From Chrysomallon squamiferum (lineage: Eukaryota; Mollusca; Gastropoda; Neomphalida; Peltospiridae), in assembly GCA_012295275.1 (NCBI GenBank), contig CM022671.1, positions 34,399,183 through 34,451,682 on the forward strand: DNA of 52,500 nucleotides, in the 5' to 3' direction. Shown here piece after piece: positions 13,022-28,300 of the stretch. Position 1 is the first letter of the stretch. Each line of letters starts with the position of its first letter. The notes beneath the pieces were generated by a model that did not search any database, was not told the DNA's origin, and saw only the letters and a program-made list of their open reading frames with translations. Position numbers and translations under genes: made by a program.

Positions 13022-13042
13022 CCCTCTCTCTCTCTCTCTCTC
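12950..13042. repeat. (CT)n microsatellite after a pyrimidine-rich run
   Basis: Nearly pure CT with one CCCCC interruption. It follows about 230 bp of pyrimidine-rich sequence, perhaps an older eroded tract. Confidence 0.95.
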
Positions 13043-13301
13043 GGTATAAGAATTTTCGGTGACTGCCTACTTATCCAAAATTCTCACGAAATTCATCTGT
13101 TACTGATTGACTTCTCAGATCAAGGAAGATTTAATTATCTGCGAGATGGAAGGGTTAATAAGAAAGTTTTTTTCTTATTGGTGCGAGAACAGACCCAATG
13201 TTTAACTCAATTTGTTAGATCAACAATTCTGTCGGGGCGAACGGCGTTATAAACACTCATGTCAGATAAATAATTAAAAGACGTACTAAGAAAGACAGTA
13301 A

Positions 13302-13425
<124 letters not shown>

Positions 13426-13984
13426 GGAAGAGAATCTAGAAAACATATTTTTGGTTCCTAGGTTAACGCGACATTTTGTGACCTCGCTGAACCAGTCTCA
13501 TTAATTTAAATAAGTTCGTTTTGTAAAATGCAATACTCTCTCTTTCAACAACGTGACCTGGAATCGCAATAACATCGTAATAACATCCAGAAACTGTTTA
13601 ACACAATCAGATGATGTTTACCCACACAACACAACGAAAAAACCCATGCGGCTTTGCTCTGCTGTAACTTAACCAACTTTTTTTCCCCGGCTGCCCTTGT
13701 AAAAACTAAATGCTGCCATGAGAAACATTACTCATTATTCTAAATGAATTTTATGCAAAATACTTGTCAAACATTACGTGAGAGAATCACCAGACATACC
13801 TTTGAGAGAACCAGTGATACGGGAGATTCCATCAGTAAATGTGTCTGAATGCTAAAACCTACAACAGTGGAATGTAAATTCCAACACGGGTTGGTTAGCT
13901 GCTTTTATTTGCTTTTTTTCTTGAACAAAACAGAAAAAAACCTAAAAGTAGGAACGCTTATAAATTATAAATGGATTTATTATC

Positions 13985-14002
13985 CATCTATCCATCCATC
14001 CA

Positions 14003-14079
<77 letters not shown>
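13985..14079. repeat. (CCAT)n joined to (CT)n
   Basis: CCAT units pass directly into a 73-bp CT tract and then into (TA)n and (CA)n up to about 14235. Confidence 0.95.
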
Positions 14080-14084
<5 letters not shown>

Positions 14085-14570
14085 ATATATATATATATAC
14101 ACACACTCTTAAATACAGACAAATATTCATATATACACATTCGTACCTATTTAAAAATACACACACACACACACACACACATGCACACACATACATGCAT
14201 ACATATATATATACAGACACACACACACATACACATATGCACAGCCAACTTTATCTAGTCATTATAACCCATGCAGGCGAACTTGGACTACTAAATGGAA
14301 ACACGTAAATAATTACAACAGATCTGTTCTCTAATCTGTGACAGTCACGATTCAGCACATCATTAACTCGATTCCCTCAGTGTGATGTCCATTATTTTAC
14401 CACTGACCGATGTAAGTACTGAGAGAATTATTTTCTAATTAGTAATAACATACTTCATGTTGTGAATATATTATTTTGATGATTAAAAAATAAAAAATAA
14501 AAAGTAAATAATAAGAATGTTCAGGTTTGATTAATGAGTTGTTGGGCAGTGTATGGAAAAGAATAGTGTT

Positions 14571-16226
<1,656 letters not shown>

Positions 16227-16799
16227 ACATTTGCTTTGCATCTCTCACCGCATCTTCAAACACAGTCGTCGTAACCGTATATATTCATCACGGCACGCAA
16301 ATGAATGATTTAAGATGCTTTTTCTTGATTAAACCAACTTTCATTTTGCATCCTTTCACTAGAATTTATTCCTCTTGATTTGAACTAATTTCAGTGCCGT
16401 CGCTTACGTGCGGAGACTCGGTTTATCAGTCGTCTATCTGAGCAGATCAATACGATAAAGTACTTTACTTTTCAAACATCGCTTCCCTTTCGTTGACTAT
16501 CTTCAAAGTGAGCCGCAGAATCCTACACTTCTAGTGACAAATCAAGTTACCAAAGATATCTATACCTTTTAGAATGTTCGTAAAGTAGTTTTGACGTTGA
16601 TACTGTGTGAGTGTAAGTGTGTGTGTGTGGGGGGGGGCTGTGTTTGTGTGTGTGTGTGTGTGTATGTGTGCGTGTGTCTATTAGTAAGAAAGAAAACAAA
16701 GCAATAAAGACGAAAAGTGTGTAAAAAAGAGAAAGACTCACCTTGTTAAAGTATTATGAGCTTCGTTTGAAGTAATCTTCGTTTGAAACCACAGAGATA

Positions 16800-16862
16800 G
16801 ATAGATAGATAGATAGATAGAAAGATAGAGGAAGAGAGAGAGAGAGATACTGAGAGAGAGTG

Positions 16863-16935
<73 letters not shown>
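16800..16935. repeat. (GATA)n and (AG)n
   Basis: GATA units at about 16797-16830 followed by AG tracts, the main one at 16867-16935. Confidence 0.95.
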
Positions 16936-16939
<4 letters not shown>

Positions 16940-17587
16940 ATATGTAAAAAATATATAAACATGCCAGTTCAAAGCTGAGTGATATTTATCTTTATAATAT
17001 ATATGTCTGTGTGTTTGTTTGTCTTAGTGTATGTAAGTGTACCTATGTATGTATGTATGTAAGTACTTATATATGGACACGCAGGAACGTAATTGTGTTC
17101 AGTAAATGTTTGACATGTGTGCACGTGTTCGTATCATCTGAATGCCTGTCTGTTTTTGTCTCCACGTTGGCTAAAACAACTTCGTCTTTCAGTCCGGCTC
17201 ATTACGAAGAAGTGACGTTATTACTCCGGGTCCAGATCTGCACAGAACAAGGTCATTTTAATTATTTCACAACGCTGCGACGATCATAAATTCTGTTTGC
17301 GGATTTCGGGGGGTCCTTCCTGTCATTCCCAAGACCACAATGTGCTTTTGTGTGTCAGAAAACTGCCTGCCAAGCCAAGAAACGCAAGTCTGCATTTTAG
17401 TACTGTCGCGATGAAATTTCTATGTCAAACCCAGACTCGGATCGTGACACGGGCAAGCAAGAAATTTTTGTCTTGACCGGTCGCCAGAAATTTATTGAAT
17501 GTAGCGGCGAAAGCGGAAATTATCTTTCAGCGTTTATGAATGAAAGGTTTATGTGTGTGTGTGACTTTTTTTCGCTGAATCTGTTAA

Positions 17588-17590
<3 letters not shown>

Positions 17591-17672
<82 letters not shown>
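17591..17672. repeat. (CT)n microsatellite
   Basis: 82-bp perfect tract. Confidence 0.97.
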
Positions 17673-17674
<2 letters not shown>

Positions 17675-18289
17675 TTAATAATAGCTTTTCACATATTTTA
17701 AACCAACAGCCAGTCTGTAATGAGATGATGAATAGCAATTATCATTTTGATGATTATTGTAACAAACATTTCACCTATAATTTTCTTCTCAGTTGTTATC
17801 TGGCATCACACCTACCAGACATTTCAGACAGATCGCAGCTGAAATATTAGATGTATAATGAGAATAATGATAATAATTATCAGTTAATTCGGAATTGTTT
17901 TAATTTTTTTTTTTTTTTTTTTTTACTTTAAAGATGTATGATTCGTATATTCGATAATTCTTTTAAATTATGGTTTAAAACTGAAATTTATTTAATGTTT
18001 GCATTAGTTTGTTATGTGACGCTGGGCGTTTTCTTTCTTTTAGTCATTTTGTTTTATTTTTCCATCTATATATCTATTTACCTATCCGTCTGTCTGTGTG
18101 TCTAATTTTCTCTCTGTATATATCTATCAGTCTATCTTTCTTTCTTTCTTTCATTTTGTTTTATTGATAAGTTTAATGTGTACTGCTGTGGTCAGAAAAT
18201 AGTTTGAGAACTTGTATGTAATTGCTTCATTTAACGAAACTTTTGAACTGTAATAGTAATGTAACAGTCTAACGTTTTCTGTTTCATCT

Positions 18290-18297
18290 TGACGTCA
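18290..18297. promoter_or_regulatory. Palindromic CRE-like site TGACGTCA
   Basis: Perfect 8-bp cAMP-response-element core; a second lies at 19457. Binding is not shown, and one or so may occur by chance in a window of this size. Confidence 0.2.
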
Positions 18298-19456
18298 TTT
18301 CTTACCTACGTCTGCGAATCAGACGAAAAGAAAGGTTGAGAAAATAAAAAGAAAAATAGAAGGTAGAAAAAAAGGTTAACTAAGAAAGATAAAAAAAGGG
18401 GAATATGGGTAAGGAAAATTTTGAAATAATATCGGAGATGTGAAAGAAAAAATAAAGAAAAAGAAAAAAAGGAAAGAAAGGAAAGAAAAAGAAATAAAAG
18501 ATGAAAGAAATAAAGAAAGAAAGAAATATAAGAATGTAAAGTTCAGACTCCTGAAAGTAGCAGCTGTCACGGATTACACTTTAAGCGAAGCTAGCGCTAC
18601 AAGACAGAAAACCAGTCGATTGGTTTCGCTCTGCACAGTAATTCCCTCACAACGAACAATAAATGTACACTTTTCACTTGACATTGTAACACGTGCCATG
18701 ATTCGTAACAACACTGTCATTCGTTATGTAATCATTTTGACTGCCCTTTACTTTTTGTAAAAAATAACCAACAAAATTAATATTAATTATATTATAATTA
18801 TGATTTTGTTACGCTGTCGTATGATATGTCTTATGATTTTTGAAAAATTAATGTTTACGGAATTAACCGAAATTAGACGAAAATAACTGATAACATTTTC
18901 CTTTAAACCTTTTAAAATGCCTGCTCGGGATAATGTTAATGTTTTAGTTTTGTTTGTTTATTTCAATATAGTATCTATAAAGTTATATTCTGAGATAAAT
19001 TTATCAAATGAAACATCACTATTTCTTGGTTAATAATAAATTTGTTCGTTTGAAAGTTTTTTAAAATAACCATTCAAAAATCTTCTTGACAAAGCCGACC
19101 ATAAATCAAATCGAAATTAAAAATGAATATCAAAACAATAAATTGTAATTCTTCTCTCACCTTTCTGCAGTAATTCAGATTTAAAACAACCACATCAGTG
19201 ACAACATTACGGCGTCTACACATAAGACGTCGTGCATGATGCAGACGCTTCACAGAACAAGAAAGTCGTCAAACTGTCGACGTGTTAAACCAGTGGTATC
19301 CTCCATTTCCTTCCTGGCTGCGTTTCACTTCATCACTTTTTTTTTTTTTATGAAAAAAATGTATAAAGATATTTAAGTCCTAAAAAGGTCTGTTACCGCC
19401 AGAATAATCGAGCCGTCTGCTAGCTGGCCATTTTACAGATTCTGCAAATACAGTAT

Positions 19457-19464
19457 TGACGTCA
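19457..19464. promoter_or_regulatory. Palindromic CRE-like site TGACGTCA
   Basis: Second perfect CRE core, in a unique patch (19380-19560) that is less AT-rich than its surroundings. Confidence 0.2.
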
Positions 19465-20182
19465 ACGACAAATTTTTAAGTGCAGTCAAACATTTTGTTT
19501 GACAACCGTCCACAGTTCGATTGTTGAAACTGGCGCAAACAGCTTAACCACTCTTCTAGCAAGTGAAACATACACGGGGATGTTCTGGGATTTGTGTCCA
19601 TTCAGATGTTTGTCTTGATATTTGCTCTGGCTATCTTCTTCCATATACTATTGACATTACAAACATTTCCTTCATTTGTTGTTTGAGATGAGAGCTTATG
19701 GTGTTTGTTTCGTTGTTGTTGTTGTTTTGGGGGTTTTTTGTTGTTGTAGTTGTTTTTTGATTTGTGTAAGTGTTTCTTTCTCTTTTTTTAGTTTATTTAT
19801 TTTTTTTATTTTTTTATGTATTTTTATTTTTTTTGTTATTGTTTTGGTGTTTTTTTCATGATCTTTTCCCATTTCATTGATTTTTTTTCTATCCACTTTC
19901 TTTTTGTTTGTCTTTGTTCTTTCTTTCTATTTGTTAAATAAATAAATAAAATTCATTCATAAATAAAGGTTTCCTTTTTAAGGTTTTTAATTTTTATTTC
20001 ATCTGAAATCTATCATTCATCTGTCTATCGATTAATTCATTCTTTCAATATTCATTCTGTGTACAAGCAAATGACGCTCTAGTTACATAAGAATTGTTTT
20101 AATATGCTACAGTAATTTAACGAGTTAGGTCTTTTAATTTTAAGTTTGACCTTAAGTATTTAACAGTAACGACAACAACAGC

Positions 20183-20193
20183 AGAAACAGCAA

Positions 20194-20233
<40 letters not shown>

Positions 20234-20360
20234 AATAATAATAATAAAAATAATAATAATAATAATAGTTATAGTAGTACTAAAGTAGTGGTAGTGGTAG
20301 TAGTATGAATTGTAGTGGTAGTAGTAATGGTAGTTGTAGGAATAGTAGTAGTATCAGTTA
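20183..20360. repeat. (CAA)n, (TAA)n and (TAG)n triplet field
   Basis: CAA units to about 20232, TAA units to about 20267, then scattered GTA/TAG units. Confidence 0.93.
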
Positions 20361-21158
20361 TAAATAAACAAGTAATGTGATGATAATGATCTACCTAATG
20401 AAGGCAAGTCCTCGAGAAGACATGTAAATCGAAAGTCATTTCTGTAAAATGTGTTCTTCCGCTCATTCCCCATTACATCCAGTCGCACAATACTGACATA
20501 TAGTTTCTTTTTTGCAGAAAAATACGATATGAAAGATCATATAGACCTATTTGAAAATAGCATACGTCAAGTACTGGAAGTGAGTTAATTTCCTCTATCA
20601 GGTAATGACATTATGTAATGTTTTATTCATTCTTTCATTTCTCTCTATCGCTAAGACTTATTAACGACAAATCAGGTAATACGACCACTTCCACTGGTTT
20701 CACGACATCGCTTTTAATGAAGCGTAACGCCTGAAATGCACATTTCTATAATCTTCAGCATGGGCTCATAGTAATAACTCCTATTAGTATTATTCATAAC
20801 CTATTTGTTTCGACATTTACTGCTCGAAATAAAAATTGCGCCAGATGGAATAATTACTTTCGATTTTTAATTTCACCAGCAATTACCAGTAGACGTGAAA
20901 GTGTTAACTTGTTGCCGCTGTTTTTGTTGCATTTATTGTAATAATTATTGCGGCGGTCGTCATCGTTATTGTTGCATTACACAAGGGGATATCAAATTAT
21001 TACACTTGTTATAATAAAAGTGTTCTCTTAATGTTTTTACAATTTTTTTTTTTTTTTTTTTTTTGAGAGTTCCTCTTGACTGAAAAATAAATTTTTATGT
21101 CAGTGCAAATGTGAATGATACTATATATGACAGAATTGTGGACAGAGTGAGATAGAGA

Positions 21159-21162
<4 letters not shown>

Positions 21163-21236
<74 letters not shown>
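21163..21236. repeat. (GA)n microsatellite
   Basis: 74-bp perfect tract, the last long GA tract before 42 kb. Confidence 0.97.
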
Positions 21237-21238
<2 letters not shown>

Positions 21239-22711
21239 TATTTTAAAGATGTTGAGCAAGGGACATAATTACCATCGAAATGTTTTACTAAGTGTTTCGG
21301 TCATTGTCTCCCCTTAATGCAATTATTTCGTTGATAATTTTTTTTTTATAATAGGCCCATTTGTTCTTATATTTATAGTTATGTACGGGTATTTATATTT
21401 GTTTTGGATCGGTTTTAAAAAAAAACTTGTTCAGTCGACTTAAGTTTGACAGATTTTGGAATTTATTAAATAATTTAATTATGCGAAATAAAAGATAAAA
21501 CATCCGATTTATTTTAAGTGTTGATATCTCATAGTTAGAGTTATTTTGGTGTCTTTAAAACTATTGTAATTTTGCTGTATTTAAATATTTTGTTTCTTTT
21601 TACTGTCATGTCTCTATACTATTATACACATATACCCGCATATTTGCATCATACATAGTCATGCATACATCATATATTGATACATACAAACACATAGAAA
21701 GACACACATATAATGTTGACCTATATTTGTAATGGACTTATTAATTTCTCGTAATCATAAAGTTTACAAATGACAGCATAACTCTGTTTCACATAGAACT
21801 GTTTATTAATAACTCCAATACAGATGACATAAGCAAGAATGAAACATTAAAAGTTATAATCTTTTCAATATTTAATTTTGAAAGCATATGTTTGTTTGTT
21901 TGTTGTTGTCTTTTTTTTCTCTTTTTTTTGTATTATTTTTGTTTGATTATATATACTCTTTTAATGCCCGAATCTTAAATTAAATCATCGTCTTTTATCG
22001 TCTGCTTTATCGTGAATTCTTTTCTCAATCAATCGGATATATCCGTATTTATTCGAAGTATACACGAGTTTCTCCGAACATTTAGCTTTACGTATAAAAC
22101 TTGTTTATACCGAATGTTTCCGACGTTTTCCGACTGACGATATCAAGTGATCGTTTATTTTTAGCTCACAGACTTCCTCTTCTGGAAAGGTATACCGGTA
22201 ATGCTGTTGAAAGTTTTCAACATCAGATTGTTTTACAAAGTTTGGCATTTTGTGAAATGACGTTACTAAGTTATTAGAAATGCCAGGTTGGAGGCCTGAC
22301 TGTTTTAGAGGGTCTGTTTATGAGCCCTGTGAGTATAATTTTTATTTACTAACAACGATAAACTAAGATTCGTAACTTATTGAAAGGTGCTCGAAATCAA
22401 AACATAGACCGATGCCTTTTAGTTCTGTTATGTTTGTTCCGCTTGTTGTTTTAAAGGGCGGGTACCTGTTCATCATTTCAGTGATCTGTATTATTAACTT
22501 TTTGAGAAGACTCTTGCCGACTTGGAAATCAGTAATAAAAAAAGAAAAATTTAAAAGAAAAATAAATAAATAAATACGTTAAAAATGAGAGTAAAACATA
22601 ATAAGAAGGATTTTAATGTAGAAAGGTGCTATATAAATATGGTATGATAGTGATACCAACTGGAAAAAAGCACAAAACATCAACAAACTAATGTTTTAAT
22701 TATATACATGC

Positions 22712-22761
<50 letters not shown>

Positions 22762-25346
22762 AATTATTTATAGAATTTATTCAAACTCAAAGCCATAGTT
22801 TTACATTTTCATAATAAACTTGGTCTCTCACTGATCTTATTATTTATAGTTAACATTTTAACAGTATGACACTGAAACAAATGACTGATGAACAATATTT
22901 AAAATATAATTTTATTCAGTCTTTAAAAGTTTACTATGTTCTCAACAACAGCAAGAAAATTGTAAAAATAATACATACTCATTTGGGAACAGTGTGCTTT
23001 GACATGGATGCTTTTTCTGGAAAGAAATTTTGACTAATAAGTCAGTTACAGGGAATAAAAATGTTTGAGAGAGAATTTGATTTAAAAATATATTTATTTA
23101 TTGCATTTATATCATTGTATATCAGTCCACAATCTCCAATCTGGGTTGAACTGCCACTGATGGTTCTTAAATAATCTTTACAGCAGTATATTGTTAACCC
23201 TTTGAAACCAGAGCAGTTAAATTTAAACCTAAACATTAAAAGATAACCAACATGTCAATATTTTACCATTACATTTTTTTTTTTTTTTTTTTTTATTATT
23301 AATAATGCTATGTTCATTAAATATTCAGTTTATAGAGATTGAAAATTTCAATGACTTTTGCTTGGACAGTTCAGGATATGGGTATATGTTTTTGTTCATT
23401 GTTCAGAGAAGTTGATTAATTGTACCTCATCATAATGGAAATAGGTATCAGCAAGAAAATGAAAAAGTTTAACTAGACAGTGTCCAAGTGTAGTACTGGA
23501 CCACTGAAAATGTGATTTGGTATTTAGCCAAGAAATGTTGTTATTGTTCTGTTTGTTTGACCACTGAAATAGTCACTGTTGTTGCAGAAGAATTCTAAAG
23601 CATGATTCTCTAGCAATTAGCTAAACAGATTCAAGATATTTTGAATTTTATTGTGTAATTATTGTTAGAGTTTTGAAAAAGATATTCTGAATATTATTTA
23701 TTTATTTGTTTAGAATATAGAACCAATAGAGAATAGTTCAGGGAGAGAGAGTTAAAAAAAAACCACACCCATCACTCTGTTGCTACTTGTCAGAATCTTC
23801 TGACATCTTGATCAGCTGATAATATTTTTGTACTAGATCAAGTTCAGTGTTCATTCATGCCTAACAAAATGTAGATTTTAAATATTTCTTTCAGTTGGTG
23901 TAGCAAATTTCTGTTGAATTAATTCATGCTAATATTAACTGTTGCAAAGTTGTCTTATCTCCCACTCTCTTTTTACATTTCTGAATAAGATATACTTTAT
24001 TATTAACAAAGGTTAGTTATTAAGTATGATAAAATGATAACGAGGAAGAAATGATACTTTTCAATACTTCACAGGAAAGAAAGAAAAAAAATCATTTGGA
24101 AGTGCTACAGCAATGTATATGACAAGCAAGAAATCAAATAAAACAATTACAAGAAAAAAAAAGAAAAAAAGTACAATGCAAAACTGCAATCTCTTTCAAA
24201 TGATAATTACTAGATATAAGCTGACATTTTAAACAGAAACTCATAAAAGTCATAGTCATTAAAATCAACATTCAAACTTTTATTACAGAAATGTGGGTCA
24301 TTTTTTTTTTCATTTTACTTTTGTTTTGCATGAGTGCCAGTGAAAATACATAACACATTGTGCTTCTTGTAACAAGATGCTGCAGTAAATGGTTTGCTCT
24401 GTAGATTTAAATCTAATCATTTTACAAGGACTTTGGAATTTAACAAGAATTTGTTTCTTCTACAAATTTCATTCCTTACTCACAGAAGGTAATTAATCAC
24501 CACTGAGAGAAAGGTTGACATATTCCTGGAAGCAGAACTTGAAATTGTAAAGAAATGAAAACGTTTATATAAGTGTGATAATAATGTATTATTTATTCTT
24601 ACCTTTTGTTTCCAGAATATCATGAGAATATATTTTAAGAAATTTGACCAAGTCATTCACTGATGTCATATACTTGATTTAACTTCCTAAAATATGTAGT
24701 TTCTGTAGAAAAAAGATAGATGCTTATGAGAATTAATAAGATTGTTTGAATGTTTGACAAAGAAGATAATTTTTTTCATGGATATCATACATTCCTGTTT
24801 ACCTTTGTGTTTAGATAAATATTCACATCAGCACAATGTAAACCACATTTGTTTTTGAATATACTAGTACTGATCATGGTCAAAAATATATAATGTGCAA
24901 TTAATGTAAATAGATACTTAAAATTCATGTATGCTCATGTTTCCTCCATTGTTTTTAAAAAGAATCCATAAATATTTATGTAGAGTATTATGTTGATTAC
25001 TGTTTTAATTTCTGCCATTCCATACACACAGATCTTGTTAAATGTGTACAATTTTTACCACCTTGTCTTTTTGTTAGCTAATCTTGTTTCAATACAGTGT
25101 TTGTTATCATTGCAGTTAAAATAGTTTGACAAATTTATTTAAGTCGGTGTGTTTGGTTTTTGCATTCTCACTGCATCGCTTGAGGGTCTAGTTTATCTTC
25201 ATTAAAATGATCTTGTGTTGCACATTGGAAAGTGTTTCACTATCAGTTAAGACATTTTTTTCTCAGATTTCTCCTCTTGTCAGTTAATTATATAACAGTT
25301 TGTATTTTGTTCGTCTTGTTTTTAAAATAATATTAGAAGAAAAATT

Positions 25347-25386
25347 ATGGACAATTCTGAAGATGTTTCGAAAATTGTTTCTGAAG
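25347..25386 (+). CDS. Candidate alternative first coding exon of GRIP (acidic N-terminus)
   Basis: An ATG at 25347 opens 13 codons, MDNSEDVSKIVSE plus one base, and runs into a strong donor (ctgaag|gtaagt). It ends in phase 1, the same phase as the other two candidate first exons, so it could splice to the exon at 41343, 42448 or 42875 in frame. A pyrimidine-rich acceptor-like site (ttttttctcag) ends at 25266, so this may be a second exon that carries the end of the 5' UTR. The short peptide is acidic, has no cysteine and is not recognisable as a GRIP N-terminus. The call rests on the start, the donor and the phase only; it could be chance. Confidence 0.3.
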
Positions 25387-28300
25387 GTAAGTATAATGTG
25401 CTAGTATGTTGTATTTTAAATTAGTTTTCTAGTATAAAAAAGAGAGAAAAAAATGACAAACAAATATATAAATACAACTATAAAAGGAGTAACAAATATT
25501 TTTAAAAAACATCACCGCACAGAAAGAAAACTAAAATGAGAATAGTTTATGTATTTTACAATGCAATCTATTCAATTTATTTAACAAAAATACAAACTAA
25601 TTTTTTATCTACTCAGCAAACATTTTTGAAAATAATTAAATTACATACGTTAAATTAAATAAAACTAACAAAAACATAAATATTTTCAAGGAGACAATTG
25701 CATTTGACTCCTGTCTAAATGACAAATATCAATTCACAGGTTTTAATTCTGTTTTCCGGCTCATTTGTCTTATTTTCGTTTTTCTTAAACAAACCTGCTG
25801 AGATGTGCTGTGCCTGCCAAGTTCAGCAGCAGGTTCTGAAGAACACAGATTAGGACTATTAAGCAAATTACAACTTAAAACTGTCTCTAGATGCACAGTT
25901 TTCCTCTAGAATCTTGTTCATTTGCCAAATATTTTAAAAATGATTTATTAGATAGCTTTTTAGTTTTGTCCATGTTCTATGTTTATGTCATTCTCTGTTC
26001 ACTATAATAATTATGTAGCAAATAGATTAGTTCTTCGTTTCCATGGCTATGATTGTGTTTGTGTGTATATATATATATATAAAATTGTTTTGAGGGTAGT
26101 TAATATATATAACATTATTTTGAGAATTAGGAAAAACTTGTTCTGAATTACAGCAGTGTTACTAGACTTGGTGATGTGATGATTACATTTCAGTCATAAA
26201 ACAGTTACTATTATTTCACAGGAACTATCCAGAGCTTTTCAGAAATCTGGGAACACCATCCCCTTTATGTAAATATAGTGCACTCATTTGGTCTACAGTT
26301 TTTTCTAGTATTGTCAGAAAAATTACATTTGTCAGTCTACTATGTATGCAATGTCATCATGACTCCATTTGTGAGGGGATGAAATGATGTCATTCAGTTT
26401 CTGTATAAATATTACTTTATTTATATATATATATATTATTATTAATGATGAAAGGTCACTCAAATCAAATAAAACAATAAATGGTAAGTATAAAGAATTT
26501 GAGTAGACTTTCTTTTTGTATCACCACATGCACACTTTCATCTGATGTAATCTGGTAACACACTGATAGGCTGTGTTCCTGTTACAATGAAACTACGTTA
26601 TCTGGCACAATGCTAAGTGAAGACTGGGTGTGTTACATTAACTTATCCAGTGATAACCATCATGTTTCATGCAAGTAGTTGTAACTTGATGTAAAATGTC
26701 ATCCTGAACAAAGATTGATCACAGCATCAGCATGTTGGGGGCTTTCATTTCAGAAAGTGCAGTAGATGCAATAAATTAAGTATTTACCATTATCGTGGAT
26801 AGAGTTTAAGAGAATTTAAATGTTCGTTCCAGTTTTTATTTAGATAATAGGGCTAAAATATATAAAATAAGCTTAATTTGTCTGGCAGAAAAATGTCACT
26901 CGTAAATATGCTTATAATTATTGTAAACTGCAGAAAATGATTCACATAGAATGTGCATTGAAGTGATGGTGTGTGTAAAATAAATAAACATATTTGAAAG
27001 TTATGCGTAATTACTTTAAAGCTTTTTTTTTTTTTTTTTTTTTTTATGTTCTTTTCTTCTTCTTTTTTTCTTTTTTTTTAAAATTATTTATTTAACTTAC
27101 ATAAACAAGTTTGGTTCACTTTAAATGACTGGAGAAAAAGGCTAAAACAGTAACAATGAATGTAAATATTGTTAGTAGCATCTGAGACCTATTAAAGATG
27201 CACATTCTTATTATAATTTGTCAAAACAAATACTGTGAGTTAGATTTTTATGTGTGATAGAGATATTGAATAGATATATTATAATATGTTTGAATACAAA
27301 ATAAATTATGATAATCTATTGTAGAAATTCCTGTTTACTGGTGTCTTTCCTTAGTTTGAGTCAATTCTTTATTGCCTAGTTTTATCTAGTTGATAGCACT
27401 GACCCTGGGAACACATTACAGAACTATTGTTCGCCCTTATAACAACCACTGACTCAAAACAACAATAAATTACAGATCAGATGTCTCTAGGCAAACATTA
27501 ACTTGTGGTAAGTGTGTTTCATTTCTTTTTTTTTTTTTTTTTTTCTTTTCTTTTCTTTTTTTTTTGGAAAGAGAGAAGAGAGATAGTGTTATCATCAAAG
27601 AAAGGAAAACATTTATTTTTCAAAAGATAGAGTTTTCTTTAAGACTTTCTACTACAGTTGTTGTTGGTTTTTCAGTTATCGTGGTCTGACTGCTGTTCAG
27701 ATAGTGTGTTATCTGGACTCTTATTTTAGGTTTTAATTACATTAAACTACTCCTAGAACAAACAGCCTGGCACCAGGAGGAATTGTCTGTAGCTCAGTGG
27801 TTAGAGCACTTGACTAAATCATGACTGGTCACAGAGTCAGTCTTCTTTGCTGCATCCATTAAGTCATTTTCTGATCCTGCAAGTTTCACTGTTGAAACTA
27901 AGTTTTTAGAGTAAATGGTTTGGAAATGATAGGATACAGGATTAGTTCTTCTAGGTGGACCAATGAGTAAATTATTATGTTTTGTTTGTTTGCCAAACAA
28001 TAATACATGAATATTTAAAATTATTAAGGTTGTATGATGTTCTAAGTTGGTTAAAAGTCTGCTTTTGTAATATTACAGAAAGAAAATAAATAAAAATAAA
28101 AATAAAAATAAAAATAAATACAATAAATCCATAAACTGCACATGCAAGCATATCACATATATGAGCATTTGCCCTTGTGAGTGTGTGTGTGTATTTTCTC
28201 TTATAATGAAATAAATCTGGGAAGCCACCCATGGTGTACACATTTCTTTTGTTTCACTTGATCTCTGAATGCAAGTGTAACTGAGTCAAGGAAAGGAAAC

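Larger units (their letters stand above)
17673..25266. other. Non-coding sequence upstream of GRIP
   Basis: No gene can be supported. GA tracts fade out here; the last is at 21163-21236. It holds CAA/TAA/TAG triplets (20183-20360), (AT)n at 22724-22760, several poly(T) runs and two TGACGTCA palindromes. From about 22.5 kb the sequence becomes more even AT-rich DNA like the GRIP introns. The GRIP promoter may lie in this stretch if the 25.3-kb exon is real. Confidence 0.5.

Noticed and set aside
27783-27860. Functional tRNA gene
   Set aside because: Only the D-arm is intact; the anticodon stem does not pair and there is no T-arm.
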